From Bernardetiaceae bacterium (lineage in GTDB: Bacteria; Bacteroidota; Bacteroidia; Cytophagales; Bernardetiaceae), in assembly GCA_020832465.1 (NCBI GenBank), contig JAFIER010000078.1, forward strand, positions 1 to 40,764: a stretch of 40,764 bases of DNA. The letters are read 5' to 3'. This document shows, piece by piece, positions 15,763-23,488 of the stretch. Below the pieces are notes generated by a model that saw only the letters and a list, made by a program, of their open reading frames with translations, was not told where the DNA came from and did not search any database. The translations under genes were made by a program, and so were the position numbers. Each line of letters opens with the position of its first letter. Positions within the stretch are counted from its first letter, which is position 1.

Positions 15763-16851
15763 TTGGCAAATATTATTTTTCTTGTTCCTTATCCACACGA
15801 TATTGCACCTGGTCAGCGTTTTCGTTATGAGCAGTACCTAAGTATGCTTGAAAGTGCTGGTCATAGCTATCAAGTGCTCTCTTTTTTGGATTTGCCTACG
15901 CATAAAATTTTATACAAACCAGGCAATTTATTTTCTAAACTTTTGGGTGTAATCAAAGGCTATATCAAAAGAATTTTACATTTTTTCAAGGCGTTAGGTG
16001 CTGATTATATTTTTGTTTATCGTGAAATAACACCACTCGGACCGCCTATTTTTGAGTTTTTGCTTACACAAATTTTTAATAAAAAGCTCATTTATGACTT
16101 TGATGATGCTATTTGGATACCAGCAACCTCGTCTCAAAATAAAATAGCTGCATGGCTCAAATCACCACAAAAAGTAGGTAAAATCTGTCGCTGGGCGCAT
16201 AAAGTCAGTGTAGGCAATGCTTATTTAGCAGCGCAGGCTCAGCGTTTTATAGCTAAATCGCCACAAAGCCAAGCGCAAGTATGCCTCAACCCTACAACTA
16301 TAGATACCGAAAAAATGCACAATCAACTCAAAAACCATAGCGAAAAACCACTTACCATTGGCTGGACAGGCTCCCACTCTACACTCCCTTATGTAGATTA
16401 TCTGCTCCCCGTCATCAAAAAACTCAGTGCTGATTTTGACTTTCGCTTTCGCATTATTTGCAATGAAGCCCCTAATTTTGAACTTGATAATTTAGACTTT
16501 GTGCCTTGGCAAAAAGCTACAGAAATTGAAGATTTAGCCGCTCTTCATATAGGCATCATGCCACTTGCCGCAGATGCTTGGGCAGAAGGAAAGTGTGGGT
16601 TTAAAGCCCTACAATATATGGCACTTGGCATACCTGCCATAGTTTCACCCGTCGGTGTAAATCGGGATATTGTAAGGGAAGGCATAGATGGATTTCATGC
16701 AACGCGCCTCGAGGAGTGGGAGCAAAGACTTCGTATCTTGCTCGAAGCAGAAGATTTGAGAATTAAAATGGGTAATCAAGCACGCAAGCGTGTGCTACAA
16801 CATTTTTCGGTAGTATCTAATCAAAAAAATTTCTTATCGCTATTTGACTGA
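15763..16851 (+). CDS. Glycosyltransferase (GT4-like, GT-B fold), TTG start
   Basis: The 362-residue product looks like a family 1/4 glycosyltransferase. It starts with the strand ANIIFLVPYPHDIAPGQRFR, typical of the N-terminal domain. IYDFDDAIW and CRWAHKVSVGNAYLA follow in the middle, then the C-terminal domain with IGWTGSHSTLPYVDYL (donor-site Gly loop) and CGFKALQYMALGIPAIVSPV (the E/K-x7-E-like sugar-nucleotide region, with Lys and Gln in place of the usual Glu residues). It should transfer a sugar from a nucleotide donor to a polysaccharide, glycolipid or glycoprotein; the acceptor is unknown. No ATG precedes MANIIF in frame before the TAA at 15748, so TTG at 15763 is the start. The gene stands alone, between a MITE copy and a queE promoter. 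Confidence 0.85.
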   Translation: MANIIFLVPYPHDIAPGQRFRYEQYLSMLESAGHSYQVLSFLDLPTHKILYKPGNLFSKLLGVIKGYIKRILHFFKALGADYIFVYREITPLGPPIFEFLLTQIFNKKLIYDFDDAIWIPATSSQNKIAAWLKSPQKVGKICRWAHKVSVGNAYLAAQAQRFIAKSPQSQAQVCLNPTTIDTEKMHNQLKNHSEKPLTIGWTGSHSTLPYVDYLLPVIKKLSADFDFRFRIICNEAPNFELDNLDFVPWQKATEIEDLAALHIGIMPLAADAWAEGKCGFKALQYMALGIPAIVSPVGVNRDIVREGIDGFHATRLEEWEQRLRILLEAEDLRIKMGNQARKRVLQHFSVVSNQKNFLSLFD

Positions 16852-16984
16852 CCCAGCACAGACTCCTTGCAAGCCTTTTTGTATTTAGCTAAGGGAGCTT
16901 TTTTCTATATATATACCTTTAGCGAAGGAAGCGATATGAGTTATCAGCTAATATTGCAAATCTTACAAATCCTATGCTGAAAAC

Positions 16985-17016
16985 TTGCAAATTCTTATCT
17001 AAAAACCTTATCTTTG
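16985..17016 (+). promoter_or_regulatory. Promoter upstream of queE
   Basis: TTG at 16985-16987, a 21-base spacer and TATCTTTG at 17009-17016 fit the Bacteroidota consensus. Transcription would start near 17023 and leave a leader of about 100 bases before the ATG at 17125. Confidence 0.6.
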
Positions 17017-17124
17017 TGTTTCAAAATCTAAAAAGCAACACAATAAGTCTGCGCCTTAGTGCGATGCTATTTCTTTTGAAAATCAAGTGTATAGCAAATT
17101 GCTATATCAAAACCTAAAAAATCT

Positions 17125-17757
17125 ATGCTTCTAAAAGAAAAAATACAGCCCTATACAGCAGTAACTTATCCGTTAATGGAGGATTTTTATACGATTCAAG
17201 GTGAGGGTGCTTATCAGGGTCAGGCGGCTTACTTTATTCGTTTAGGGGGTTGCGATGTAGGTTGTATTTGGTGTGATGTAAAAGACTCTTGGGAGGCTTC
17301 GGCGCACCCAGCCGTTTCAGTATCAGAAATTACGGCACGTGCATCAGCATCTGCTTCACGTTTGGCAGTGCTTACGGGTGGCGAGCCGCTTATGTATGAT
17401 ATATCAGCACTTACAAGGGGTTTGAAAGAAGCGGGTTTTCGTATTCATATCGAGACTTCGGGCGCTTATCCACTTTCTGGTGATTTGGACTGGATATGCT
17501 TTTCTCCTAAGCGATTCAAAAAACCCTTGCCTGAGGTCTGCGCAGTGGCTGATGAGCTAAAAATTATTATCTTTGCGCAAAGCGATTTTGCTTGGGCAGA
17601 GGAGCATGCCGCTTCGGTATCGCCGCATTGCAAACTGCTTTTGCAACCCGAGTGGAGCAAGCGCGAAAAGATGACCCCTCGCATTATTGATTACGTAAAA
17701 AACAATCCAAAATGGCAGATTTCTTTACAAAGCCATAAATATATGCAAATTCCATAG
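17125..17757 (+). CDS. queE: 7-carboxy-7-deazaguanine synthase (radical SAM)
   Basis: This 210-residue enzyme uses S-adenosylmethionine and a 4Fe-4S cluster to rearrange 6-carboxytetrahydropterin into 7-carboxy-7-deazaguanine, a step to queuosine and other 7-deazaguanines. Diagnostic features are YTIQGEGAYQGQAAYFIRLG near residues 22-41 and the cluster motif C43-x3-C47-x2-C50 (GGCDVGCIWCD), the QueE spacing. Further marks are LTGGEPLMYD, HIETSGAYPL, ICFSPKRFK and a C-terminal QSHKYMQIP. Length agrees with the family. It starts at an ATG after a good promoter and heads a plus-strand run with pyrE, nrnA and the first FKBP gene. QueD-type chemistry could be supplied by the PTPS gene at 26753. 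Confidence 0.95.
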   Translation: MLLKEKIQPYTAVTYPLMEDFYTIQGEGAYQGQAAYFIRLGGCDVGCIWCDVKDSWEASAHPAVSVSEITARASASASRLAVLTGGEPLMYDISALTRGLKEAGFRIHIETSGAYPLSGDLDWICFSPKRFKKPLPEVCAVADELKIIIFAQSDFAWAEEHAASVSPHCKLLLQPEWSKREKMTPRIIDYVKNNPKWQISLQSHKYMQIP

Positions 17758-17847
17758 GGTATAGCATACTAAAATGCTGATTTTAAAGATATTTATAAGT
17801 TGCAAAAGGCTTATAATTTTCTATTTTATACGAAAAGCACTAATTTT

Positions 17848-18510
17848 GTGATAGCAAAAAATAATGACAATCCAACAACAACTGCCTCCGAGATAGCGGG
17901 TATGCTACTCGAGATAGGTGCGGTTAAAATCAAAATAGATACGCCTTATCAATGGGCTTCAGGCTGGCTCTCTCCCATATATTGTGATAATCGTTTGAGC
18001 CTTTCTTATCCAGAAGTACGTAGCTATATCAAGCATGCTTTCGTTAAGTTCATTCAGCAATACTATCCTGATGTGCAGGCTATTGCAGGTGTAGCTACCG
18101 CAGGTATTCCTCAAGCCGCACTTATTGCTGACGCTTTATCATTGCCTATGCTTTATGTACGTGCTAAACCTAAGGGACATGGCACGCAAAGCCAAATAGA
18201 AGGACAGGTAGCCAAGGGTGCATCTGTACTTCTGATAGAAGACCTTGTTTCGACGGGCATGAGCTCGCTCAAAGCCGTAGAAGTATTGCGCAAAGAAGGC
18301 ATTAAAGTAAGCGGTTTGGCAGCAATTTTTAGCTATGGTTTTGATTTGGCTTCTGCTAATTTTGAGCAGGCTCAAGTTCCGTTTCATACGCTTTGCGATT
18401 ATGATACAATGATAAACAAAGCCATATCACAGGGTAAAATTCAGGCTGAGGCACTCGAGCTTTTGCAAAATTGGCGCAAAGCCCCAGCAGCTTGGAAACC
18501 TAAGGCATAG
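17848..18510 (+). CDS. pyrE: Orotate phosphoribosyltransferase
   Basis: This enzyme joins orotate to PRPP to make OMP in pyrimidine synthesis. Signatures are WASGWLSPIYCDNRLSLSYP, AGVATAGIPQAALIADAL, the flexible-loop motif KPKGHGTQSQIEG and the PRPP-binding motif VLLIEDLVSTGMSSLKAVEV. A frame is open from a TTG at 17800, but homologues begin only 10-25 residues before LLEIGAV. The GTG at 17848 (220 residues) therefore fits best; the only nearby ATG, at 17863, is out of frame and the first in-frame ATG, at 17902, would cut off the first helix. A TAATTTTG box overlaps this GTG, which leaves the true start somewhat open. It lies 90 bases after queE and 62 before nrnA. Confidence 0.92.
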   Translation: MIAKNNDNPTTTASEIAGMLLEIGAVKIKIDTPYQWASGWLSPIYCDNRLSLSYPEVRSYIKHAFVKFIQQYYPDVQAIAGVATAGIPQAALIADALSLPMLYVRAKPKGHGTQSQIEGQVAKGASVLLIEDLVSTGMSSLKAVEVLRKEGIKVSGLAAIFSYGFDLASANFEQAQVPFHTLCDYDTMINKAISQGKIQAEALELLQNWRKAPAAWKPKA

Positions 18511-18572
18511 ATAGATATACAGTAAACAACAAATAGCATAACAACACCTATACACAAGATATTAAAATTCTT

Positions 18573-19589
18573 ATGGAAAATATCGACAAATTAAAGGCAT
18601 TCCTATCCGAACCTAAGCAACTTGTCATTATCCCGCATCAAAAGCCCGATGCTGATGCCTTAGGCTCAGCACACGGTTTATCGCTTTTTTTGCAAAAAAA
18701 GGGGCATAGCGTTCAGATTATTTCGCCTACAGACTATCCGCAGTTTCTCGCTTGGATGCCACAAGATGATAAAATCATTGTGTATAAAGACAAAAATAAA
18801 GACCAAATTGATAAAATATTTGAGCAATCAGATATGGTCTTTTGCCTTGACTTTTCCGAACTCTCGCGTTGCAAACCTTTGGATATTTATTTGACTGACT
18901 ACAAAAAACCTATCACACTCATAGACCACCACAGAGGTACGCCCGGCATGGCAGACTATAAACTCTGGGATATTAACGCTGCGGCTACTGCTGAACTAAT
19001 CTATGATTTTATAGGGCTGCTCGAGGGGCAGGACGATATAGATATACCCATAGCAGAGTGTATTTATGCAGGTTTAATGACAGATACAGGCTCATTTAAG
19101 CACCCAAGTACAAGTAGTAAGGTACATCGAATTGCTGCCGAGCTGATGGATTTGGGTATGAATGCCGCACGTGTGCACAACTTAGTGTACGATAATAACT
19201 CCGAGAATAAGCTTCGTTTGCTCGGTCATGCTTTGCTCAACTGCTTAGTTGTCAAGCAAGATGTAGGCGCGGCTTATTTTTTACTTTCACAAGATGACTT
19301 AAAACGCTTTGATTTTCGCACAGGCGACTCCGAAGGTTTAGTCAATTATGCACTATCTATTCAAGGTATTCAGTTTGCCGCTACAATTATAGATCACGGC
19401 GATAGCATTCGCTGCTCATTTCGTTCTATCGGCAATTTTTCCGTAGCTGATTTTGCACGCCAACATTTCGAAGGCGGAGGGCACTTCAATGCCTCTGGTG
19501 GAATTATTAGAGGTGAGTTTAAAGACGCCGCAACTAAATTTGAAGATGCCGTTGCACAACATGCCAAAGAACTAAAATCTTACTTATAA
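18573..19589 (+). CDS. nrnA: DHH/DHHA1 phosphoesterase, NrnA-like nanoRNase/pAp phosphatase
   Basis: The 338-residue product shows the full DHH family pattern: motif I IIPHQKPDADALGSA (H22, D26, D28), motif II CLDFS (D93), motif III LIDHHRGT (D118-H119-H120), YAGLMTDTGSFKH, and a DHHA1 domain with GGGHFNASGGII near residues 307-318. Members of this size without extra domains are oligoribonucleases that clear 2-5-mers and often also hydrolyse 3'-phosphoadenosine 5'-phosphate. Start and length match the family. It follows pyrE closely and is followed after 72 bases by a lipoprotein isomerase. The symbol follows the family name; the exact substrate is not shown by the sequence. Confidence 0.88.
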   Translation: MENIDKLKAFLSEPKQLVIIPHQKPDADALGSAHGLSLFLQKKGHSVQIISPTDYPQFLAWMPQDDKIIVYKDKNKDQIDKIFEQSDMVFCLDFSELSRCKPLDIYLTDYKKPITLIDHHRGTPGMADYKLWDINAAATAELIYDFIGLLEGQDDIDIPIAECIYAGLMTDTGSFKHPSTSSKVHRIAAELMDLGMNAARVHNLVYDNNSENKLRLLGHALLNCLVVKQDVGAAYFLLSQDDLKRFDFRTGDSEGLVNYALSIQGIQFAATIIDHGDSIRCSFRSIGNFSVADFARQHFEGGGHFNASGGIIRGEFKDAATKFEDAVAQHAKELKSYL

Positions 19590-19661
19590 ATCTATCAAAA
19601 CCAAGCTAAAAAACACTTTTTCTTAATCGCAAATTTTATCTAATTAACGCAAAAAAATAAC

Positions 19662-20630
19662 ATGCAATTAAACGTATCTTTATGGCTTAAAAGCCTCTTA
19701 GCCCTTATCGTAATCGGCTCATCGGCTTGCCAAAACTCTGAAACAGGAGAATTTACAACTAAATCAGGATTGAAATATATTGTACACGAAAGAGGTGAAG
19801 GCAAATCGCCGAGCGATAGTACCTTTGTGGAAATGGATTTAATTCTTGATATTAAAAAGGACACCATACTCGCTCCCGAGTTAGGTCCTGGTATTATCAA
19901 CAATACCTATGTACAAGGCATTCCCGCTTTTATCGATATAAGCATGGATCCCGGTTTGCCTATGGCTTATATTATAGAAATGCTAAAAGAGTCTAAGGTA
20001 GGTGATAGTGTTACGGCTTTCATTCATATAGATTCACTCTTCTCTGGTACGCCCGTTGCGCAACGCCCGCCTTTTTATGAGCCTGATATGATTGTAGAGG
20101 CGCGTATTCGTATTCAAAACTTCTATACACCAGAAGAATTTGAAGCAAAAAGCAAAGAAATGCAAGAAAGAATGATGAAAAAACAGCAAGAACAGATGCA
20201 AAAGCAACAAGAAGAAATGGCAAAAGCAGAAGAAGAGCTTCAGTCAGAAGAGTTCAAAGCTGAAGAAACAGCTCGCATAGAAAGCTATATTCAAGAAAAA
20301 GGACTCAAAACAAAAACGACTCAAAGCGGTCTGTACTACGCCATAGAAAAGCAAGGTACAGATGTAGAAAAGGGAGTACCTATCAAAATACATTACAAAG
20401 GTACACTCTTAGACGGTACACCCTTTGACTCTTCCTATGACAGAGGTGAGCCTATCGAAATTCCTATAGGCGAAGGTAGAGTAATTCAAGGATGGGACGA
20501 AGGCATTCCGCTTATCGGAAAAGGTGGAAAAGGTACGCTTATTATCCCCGCAAGTTTAGGTTATGGCGCACGTGGCCAAGGCCCTATACCTCCTAAGTCA
20601 GCATTAGTTTTTGAGGTCGAAGTACTCTAA
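19662..20630 (+). CDS. FKBP-type peptidyl-prolyl isomerase lipoprotein
   Basis: The 322-residue product has a lipoprotein signal: a hydrophobic stretch ending IGSSAC with C23 as the lipidated residue. Residues about 33-150 form a domain that starts SGLKYIVHERGEG and ends YEPDMIVEARIRI, with FKBP-like strand order but few active-site residues; it looks like a degenerate FKBP domain. A Gln/Glu/Lys-rich coiled coil follows (about 165-205, for example MMKKQQEQMQKQQEEMAKAE). Residues about 215-322 are a canonical FKBP domain: IKIHYKGTLLDGTPFDSSYD, VIQGWDEGIPLIGKGGKGTL and PASLGYGARG. It should assist folding of envelope proteins. GldI of gliding bacteria is also a lipoprotein FKBP, but this protein differs in layout. 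A strong terminator follows. Confidence 0.9.
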   Translation: MQLNVSLWLKSLLALIVIGSSACQNSETGEFTTKSGLKYIVHERGEGKSPSDSTFVEMDLILDIKKDTILAPELGPGIINNTYVQGIPAFIDISMDPGLPMAYIIEMLKESKVGDSVTAFIHIDSLFSGTPVAQRPPFYEPDMIVEARIRIQNFYTPEEFEAKSKEMQERMMKKQQEQMQKQQEEMAKAEEELQSEEFKAEETARIESYIQEKGLKTKTTQSGLYYAIEKQGTDVEKGVPIKIHYKGTLLDGTPFDSSYDRGEPIEIPIGEGRVIQGWDEGIPLIGKGGKGTLIIPASLGYGARGQGPIPPKSALVFEVEVL

Positions 20631-20656
20631 ATTTAGATTACGACTTTTTTCTATAC

Positions 20657-20700
20657 AAAGCGGTACGAAATTCTCTTAAGAATGCAGTACCGCTTTTTTT
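20657..20700 (+). terminator. Rho-independent terminator between the two FKBP genes
   Basis: AAAGCGGTAC (20657-20666) pairs with GTACCGCTTT (20687-20696) and is followed by more T, a strong intrinsic terminator ending the transcript that starts at queE. Confidence 0.75.
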
Positions 20701-20789
20701 ATTTAATGCGAAGGAAGCATCGAAAAAATTGGTTTATAGCTGTAGTAGATTGCAGCCTATGCGCCTTATTACACCGAATGCCTGATTCG

Positions 20790-20797
20790 TATATTTG
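20790..20797 (+). promoter_or_regulatory. TAnnTTTG box for the second FKBP gene
   Basis: TATATTTG matches the -7 consensus and lies 26 bases before the ATG at 20824, after a terminator. The -33 element is not obvious. Confidence 0.45.
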
Positions 20798-20823
20798 TCA
20801 AATATCATAAATACAAAATAATT

Positions 20824-21801
20824 ATGTCATTAAAAATCAATTATTTACTTATCATCGTGCTCACTACATTGCTATTTGCAACAAATGAGGCGCAAGCACA
20901 GAAAAAAGGAAAAATACTCAAAACCAAAACAGGACTCGAGTATGTTATACACGAAAAAGGCAAAGGAGACTCGCCACAAGACAGTGCCTTTGTAGAAATG
21001 GATTTAATTTTGGATATGAAAACCGATGTGGTTATCAATCCACAATTCGGTCCTGGTATTCTCAATAATACCTACATACAGGGTACGCCTGCTTTTATCA
21101 ATGTAGATATGCCCGCCGACCAACCTATGGCTTATATAACCGAAATCCTTAAACAATCTAAAATTGGAGATAGTTTGACTATTTTTGTGCATATAGATTC
21201 TCTCTTTTCAGGCATGCCCAAAAATCAACTCCCCCCTTTTTACGAACCCGATAAAATTATTGAAATGCATGCGCGCATCAAGCATTTTTATACGCCAGAG
21301 GAGTTTAAAATTAAAAGCGAAGAAATGCGACAAAAAATGATGCAAAAACAGCAAGAACAGTTGCAAAAAATGAAAGAAGAGCAGGAACGTGCCGAAGCAG
21401 AAATTAAATCAGAGCCTTTCCTCACCGAAGAAGCTAAACGCATAGCAGATTATGCCAAAGATAAAAATATCGAGATTCAAAAAACCGAAGACGGACTTTT
21501 TTATCATATCGAAAAACAAGGCGAACCCATAGCCAAAGGCACAGAAATTAAAGTGCATTACAGAGGTACACTAATGGACGGTACGCAGTTTGACTCTTCT
21601 TACGACCGAAAGCAACCCATAGAAATACCTATAGGAGCGGGCAGAGTAATCAAAGGCTGGGATTTGGGAATCCCTCTTATCGGAAAAGGTGGGAAAGGCA
21701 TATTGCTTATCCCCGCCAATTTAGCCTACGGTGTGCGTGAGCAAGGTCCTATACCGTCAAAATCAGCTTTAATTTTTGAAGTAGAAGTCTTGGAAGACTA
21801 A
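20824..21801 (+). CDS. FKBP-type peptidyl-prolyl isomerase, secreted paralogue
   Basis: A 325-residue paralogue of the preceding protein with the same plan: a degenerate N-terminal FKBP-like domain (GLEYVIHEKGKGDSPQDSAF to YEPDKIIEMHARI), a coiled-coil linker (MMQKQQEQLQKMKEEQERAE) and a canonical C-terminal FKBP domain (VHYRGTLMDGTQFDSSYDR, VIKGWDLGIPLIGKGGKGIL, LAYGVREQGPIPSKSA). The difference is the export signal. The N-terminus (INYLLIIVLTTLLFATNEAQ) ends in a normal signal-peptidase I site near AQA with no lipobox Cys, so this copy is soluble in the periplasm while the other is membrane-anchored. It has its own promoter-like box, so the two may be expressed differently. Confidence 0.9.
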   Translation: MSLKINYLLIIVLTTLLFATNEAQAQKKGKILKTKTGLEYVIHEKGKGDSPQDSAFVEMDLILDMKTDVVINPQFGPGILNNTYIQGTPAFINVDMPADQPMAYITEILKQSKIGDSLTIFVHIDSLFSGMPKNQLPPFYEPDKIIEMHARIKHFYTPEEFKIKSEEMRQKMMQKQQEQLQKMKEEQERAEAEIKSEPFLTEEAKRIADYAKDKNIEIQKTEDGLFYHIEKQGEPIAKGTEIKVHYRGTLMDGTQFDSSYDRKQPIEIPIGAGRVIKGWDLGIPLIGKGGKGILLIPANLAYGVREQGPIPSKSALIFEVEVLED

Positions 21802-21838
21802 ATATCAGGATAAAACTAATTGCCCAAAATCAGAACTA

Positions 21839-21885
21839 AAATTTTAGAAATAACATTTCTGTCAGAAATGTTATTTCTAAAATTT
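21839..21885. repeat. Perfect 22-bp-arm hairpin, AGAAATAACATTTCT type
   Basis: The arm 21839-21860 (containing TTTTAGAAATAACATTTCT) is an exact reverse complement of 21864-21885, with loop GTC. It stands alone, without MITE ends, between the FKBP and Uma2 genes. Compare the compensated variant at 29616-29662. Confidence 0.75.
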
Positions 21886-21912
21886 AATATTTCAAAAAAG
21901 CCCGATAAACCT

Positions 21913-22515
21913 ATGGATACTATTACCGATATTTCGCAACTCGATTTGCAAGGCACTTATTCTTATGCTGATTATTTGAAATGGCAGTTCGAGCAGCGTG
22001 TAGAACTTATCAAAGGTAAAATTTTTAAAATGTCGCCTGCGCCAAACCGCAGGCATCAAAAAATATCGAGTCATTTGCATACTGACTTAGGCATATTTTT
22101 CAGACATAAGTCTTGTGAAGTATATTCTGCTCCCTTTGATGTACGCCTCTTCAATAAATCAAAATCCGATAAAGCCAATCAAGAAATCTACACCGTAGTG
22201 CAACCTGATATTTGCGTTATTTGCGATGAGGATAAACTAGATGTGCAGGGTTGCATAGGCGCACCCGATTTAATCGTGGAGATTCTCTCGCCCGGTAACT
22301 CCAAGAAGGAAATGAAAACTAAATATCAACTTTACGAAGAGGCAGGCGTGCGGGAGTACTGGGTGGTATATCCTTACGAATATTCGCTTTTTCAATTCGT
22401 ACTTAACGAAGACGAAAAATATGTACTTAAAAGTGTTTTTTCAGAAGACGAGGTCTTCCACTCGCATATTTTTCCTGACTTAGAAATTGATTTGGATAAG
22501 ATTTTTGAGAACTAA
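21913..22515 (+). CDS. Uma2 family (DUF820) PD-(D/E)xK nuclease-like protein
   Basis: The 200-residue product has the Uma2 pattern: YLKWQFEQRVELIKGKIFKM, MSPAPNRRHQ, a core PDICVICDEDK, then IGAPDLIVEILSPGNSKKEM and YQLYEEAGVREYWVVYP. The Asp of APDLIVEIL, its following Glu and the Lys of KYQLYEE fit the PD-(D/E)xK nuclease fold. Members are abundant in cyanobacteria and gliding Bacteroidota, but their biological role is not established. A longer open frame from 21820 runs through the palindrome at 21839-21885; the ATG at 21913 is preferred because the family begins there and the upstream residues are repeat-derived. It ends at a bidirectional terminator. Confidence 0.85.
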   Translation: MDTITDISQLDLQGTYSYADYLKWQFEQRVELIKGKIFKMSPAPNRRHQKISSHLHTDLGIFFRHKSCEVYSAPFDVRLFNKSKSDKANQEIYTVVQPDICVICDEDKLDVQGCIGAPDLIVEILSPGNSKKEMKTKYQLYEEAGVREYWVVYPYEYSLFQFVLNEDEKYVLKSVFSEDEVFHSHIFPDLEIDLDKIFEN

Positions 22516-22518
22516 AAA

Positions 22519-22569
22519 ATATACCATTCAGCCCTGATATTTTCACAGTATCATAGCTGAATGGTATAT
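22519..22569. terminator. Bidirectional terminator between convergent genes
   Basis: ATATACCATTCAGC (22519-22532) and GCTGAATGGTATAT (22556-22569) are exact complements. They fill the 65-base gap between the Uma2 gene and the convergent DUF4177-like gene. Confidence 0.75.
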
Positions 22570-22580
22570 CTTTGTGTTTT

Positions 22581-22973
22581 TTAGCGTTTTTCTCTTTTGA
22601 GCAAATACTTTGTAAAGTACACATTGCCTCCGCCGCTAGATACGCCTACAACCTCCCATCCCTCTTGGGCGAGTAAGTTGAGCTGTCCAACAAGTCTTCC
22701 ATCATTTTCTTCGATATTTTTAAAATTGATGCCTACCATGCTGTAGTAATTGTTTAAATCAGCACGGCTAAGTGACTGTCCATTTGCACCTGTAACGAGC
22801 ATACGTGAACGTCCTCCTCCACCCTCTATTACAGACTCAAGCACATTAATATGCATGTATTCATAAGTAACCTCGCGTTTTTCTGGTTCTTTTGAACTTT
22901 TTTCGCCTGTAAATGCCATAAATAGCAAGAGTATAATAGAAATTAATCCTGCGGTCATTAGATTTTGCTTCAT
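22581..22973 (-). CDS. DUF4177-like protein with N-terminal membrane anchor or signal
   Basis: The 130-residue product begins with a hydrophobic segment (MTAGLISIILLLFMAFTG, residues about 6-23), then a charged spacer and a small alpha/beta domain: VTYEYMHINVLESVI, LVGQLNLLAQEGWEVVGVSS and VYFTKYLLKREKR. The pattern Y-E-Y...LN-x-LA-x-EGWEVV...LLKR is characteristic of DUF4177 proteins, which are short and of unknown function. The hydrophobic segment could be a signal peptide or an uncleaved anchor; no lipobox Cys is present. It is monocistronic, between the terminator at 22519-22569 and the receiver gene. Confidence 0.75.
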   Translation of the reverse strand: MKQNLMTAGLISIILLLFMAFTGEKSSKEPEKREVTYEYMHINVLESVIEGGGGRSRMLVTGANGQSLSRADLNNYYSMVGINFKNIEENDGRLVGQLNLLAQEGWEVVGVSSGGGNVYFTKYLLKREKR

Positions 22974-23089
22974 TTGTTAATATTTGTTTTAATGAATAAA
23001 TGAGTTAAAAGTCTATATAAAAAACGCAAGGACCATTCAAAGGTTACATTATCGCATGTAAATATTTGTTTTTTTGCAAAATTTTAATA

Positions 23090-23488
23090 CTAATTTTGAT
23101 TTCTAAAGCTATTGATAGCATTGATAAGGTCTTGTTGGTCTATAGGTTTGATGTAATAGGCATCAAATCCAGCACGCAAAAATTTTTCTTCTTCTGCAGG
23201 CAGTGCATAAGAAGTAACAGCAATGAGCTTAGGAGTCTTCTTTTTGTTTTCATAATGCAACCTAATTCTTCTCATCACCTCTACGCCATCCATAACATCT
23301 TCGCCGAGGTTAATATCTAATAATATAACATCAAAATGAGTTTTTTGCACCGCTGCTAAGGCTTCAATGCCATTTTTAGCTTCTGTAATTTCAAAGTTTT
23401 TTTCTAAAAACTTTCTAAAAATCAGTGCATTGATAAAATCGTCTTCTACAACAAGTACTTGCATTTTTTTTTCTTGTATATAACTCAT
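23090..23488 (-). CDS. Single-domain response regulator (receiver)
   Basis: The 132-residue product is a stand-alone receiver domain. The acidic pair is in VLVVEDDFIN, the phospho-acceptor is D58 in VILLDINLGE, the conserved Thr/Ser is in LIAVTSYAL and the Lys is K114 in YYIKPIDQQ. No output domain follows, so signalling must pass by protein contact or phosphotransfer. Its ATG overlaps the TGA of the phytochrome kinase gene (ATGA, bases 23488-23485), so the pair is translationally coupled and the kinase is the natural phosphate donor. A second in-frame ATG nine codons in (MQVLVVEDD) is closer to the domain start, but the coupled start is more likely used. Confidence 0.92.
   Translation of the reverse strand: MSYIQEKKMQVLVVEDDFINALIFRKFLEKNFEITEAKNGIEALAAVQKTHFDVILLDINLGEDVMDGVEVMRRIRLHYENKKKTPKLIAVTSYALPAEEEKFLRAGFDAYYIKPIDQQDLINAINSFRNQN

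Noticed and set aside
15763-16851. Possible frameshift at the glycosyltransferase start because no ATG is present
   Set aside because: The protein starts cleanly at TTG with a normal first strand, and a stop lies 15 bases upstream in frame.
21820-21912. N-terminal extension of the Uma2 protein
   Set aside because: The residues are encoded by the palindrome at 21839-21885 and are not part of the family; the ATG at 21913 is preferred.
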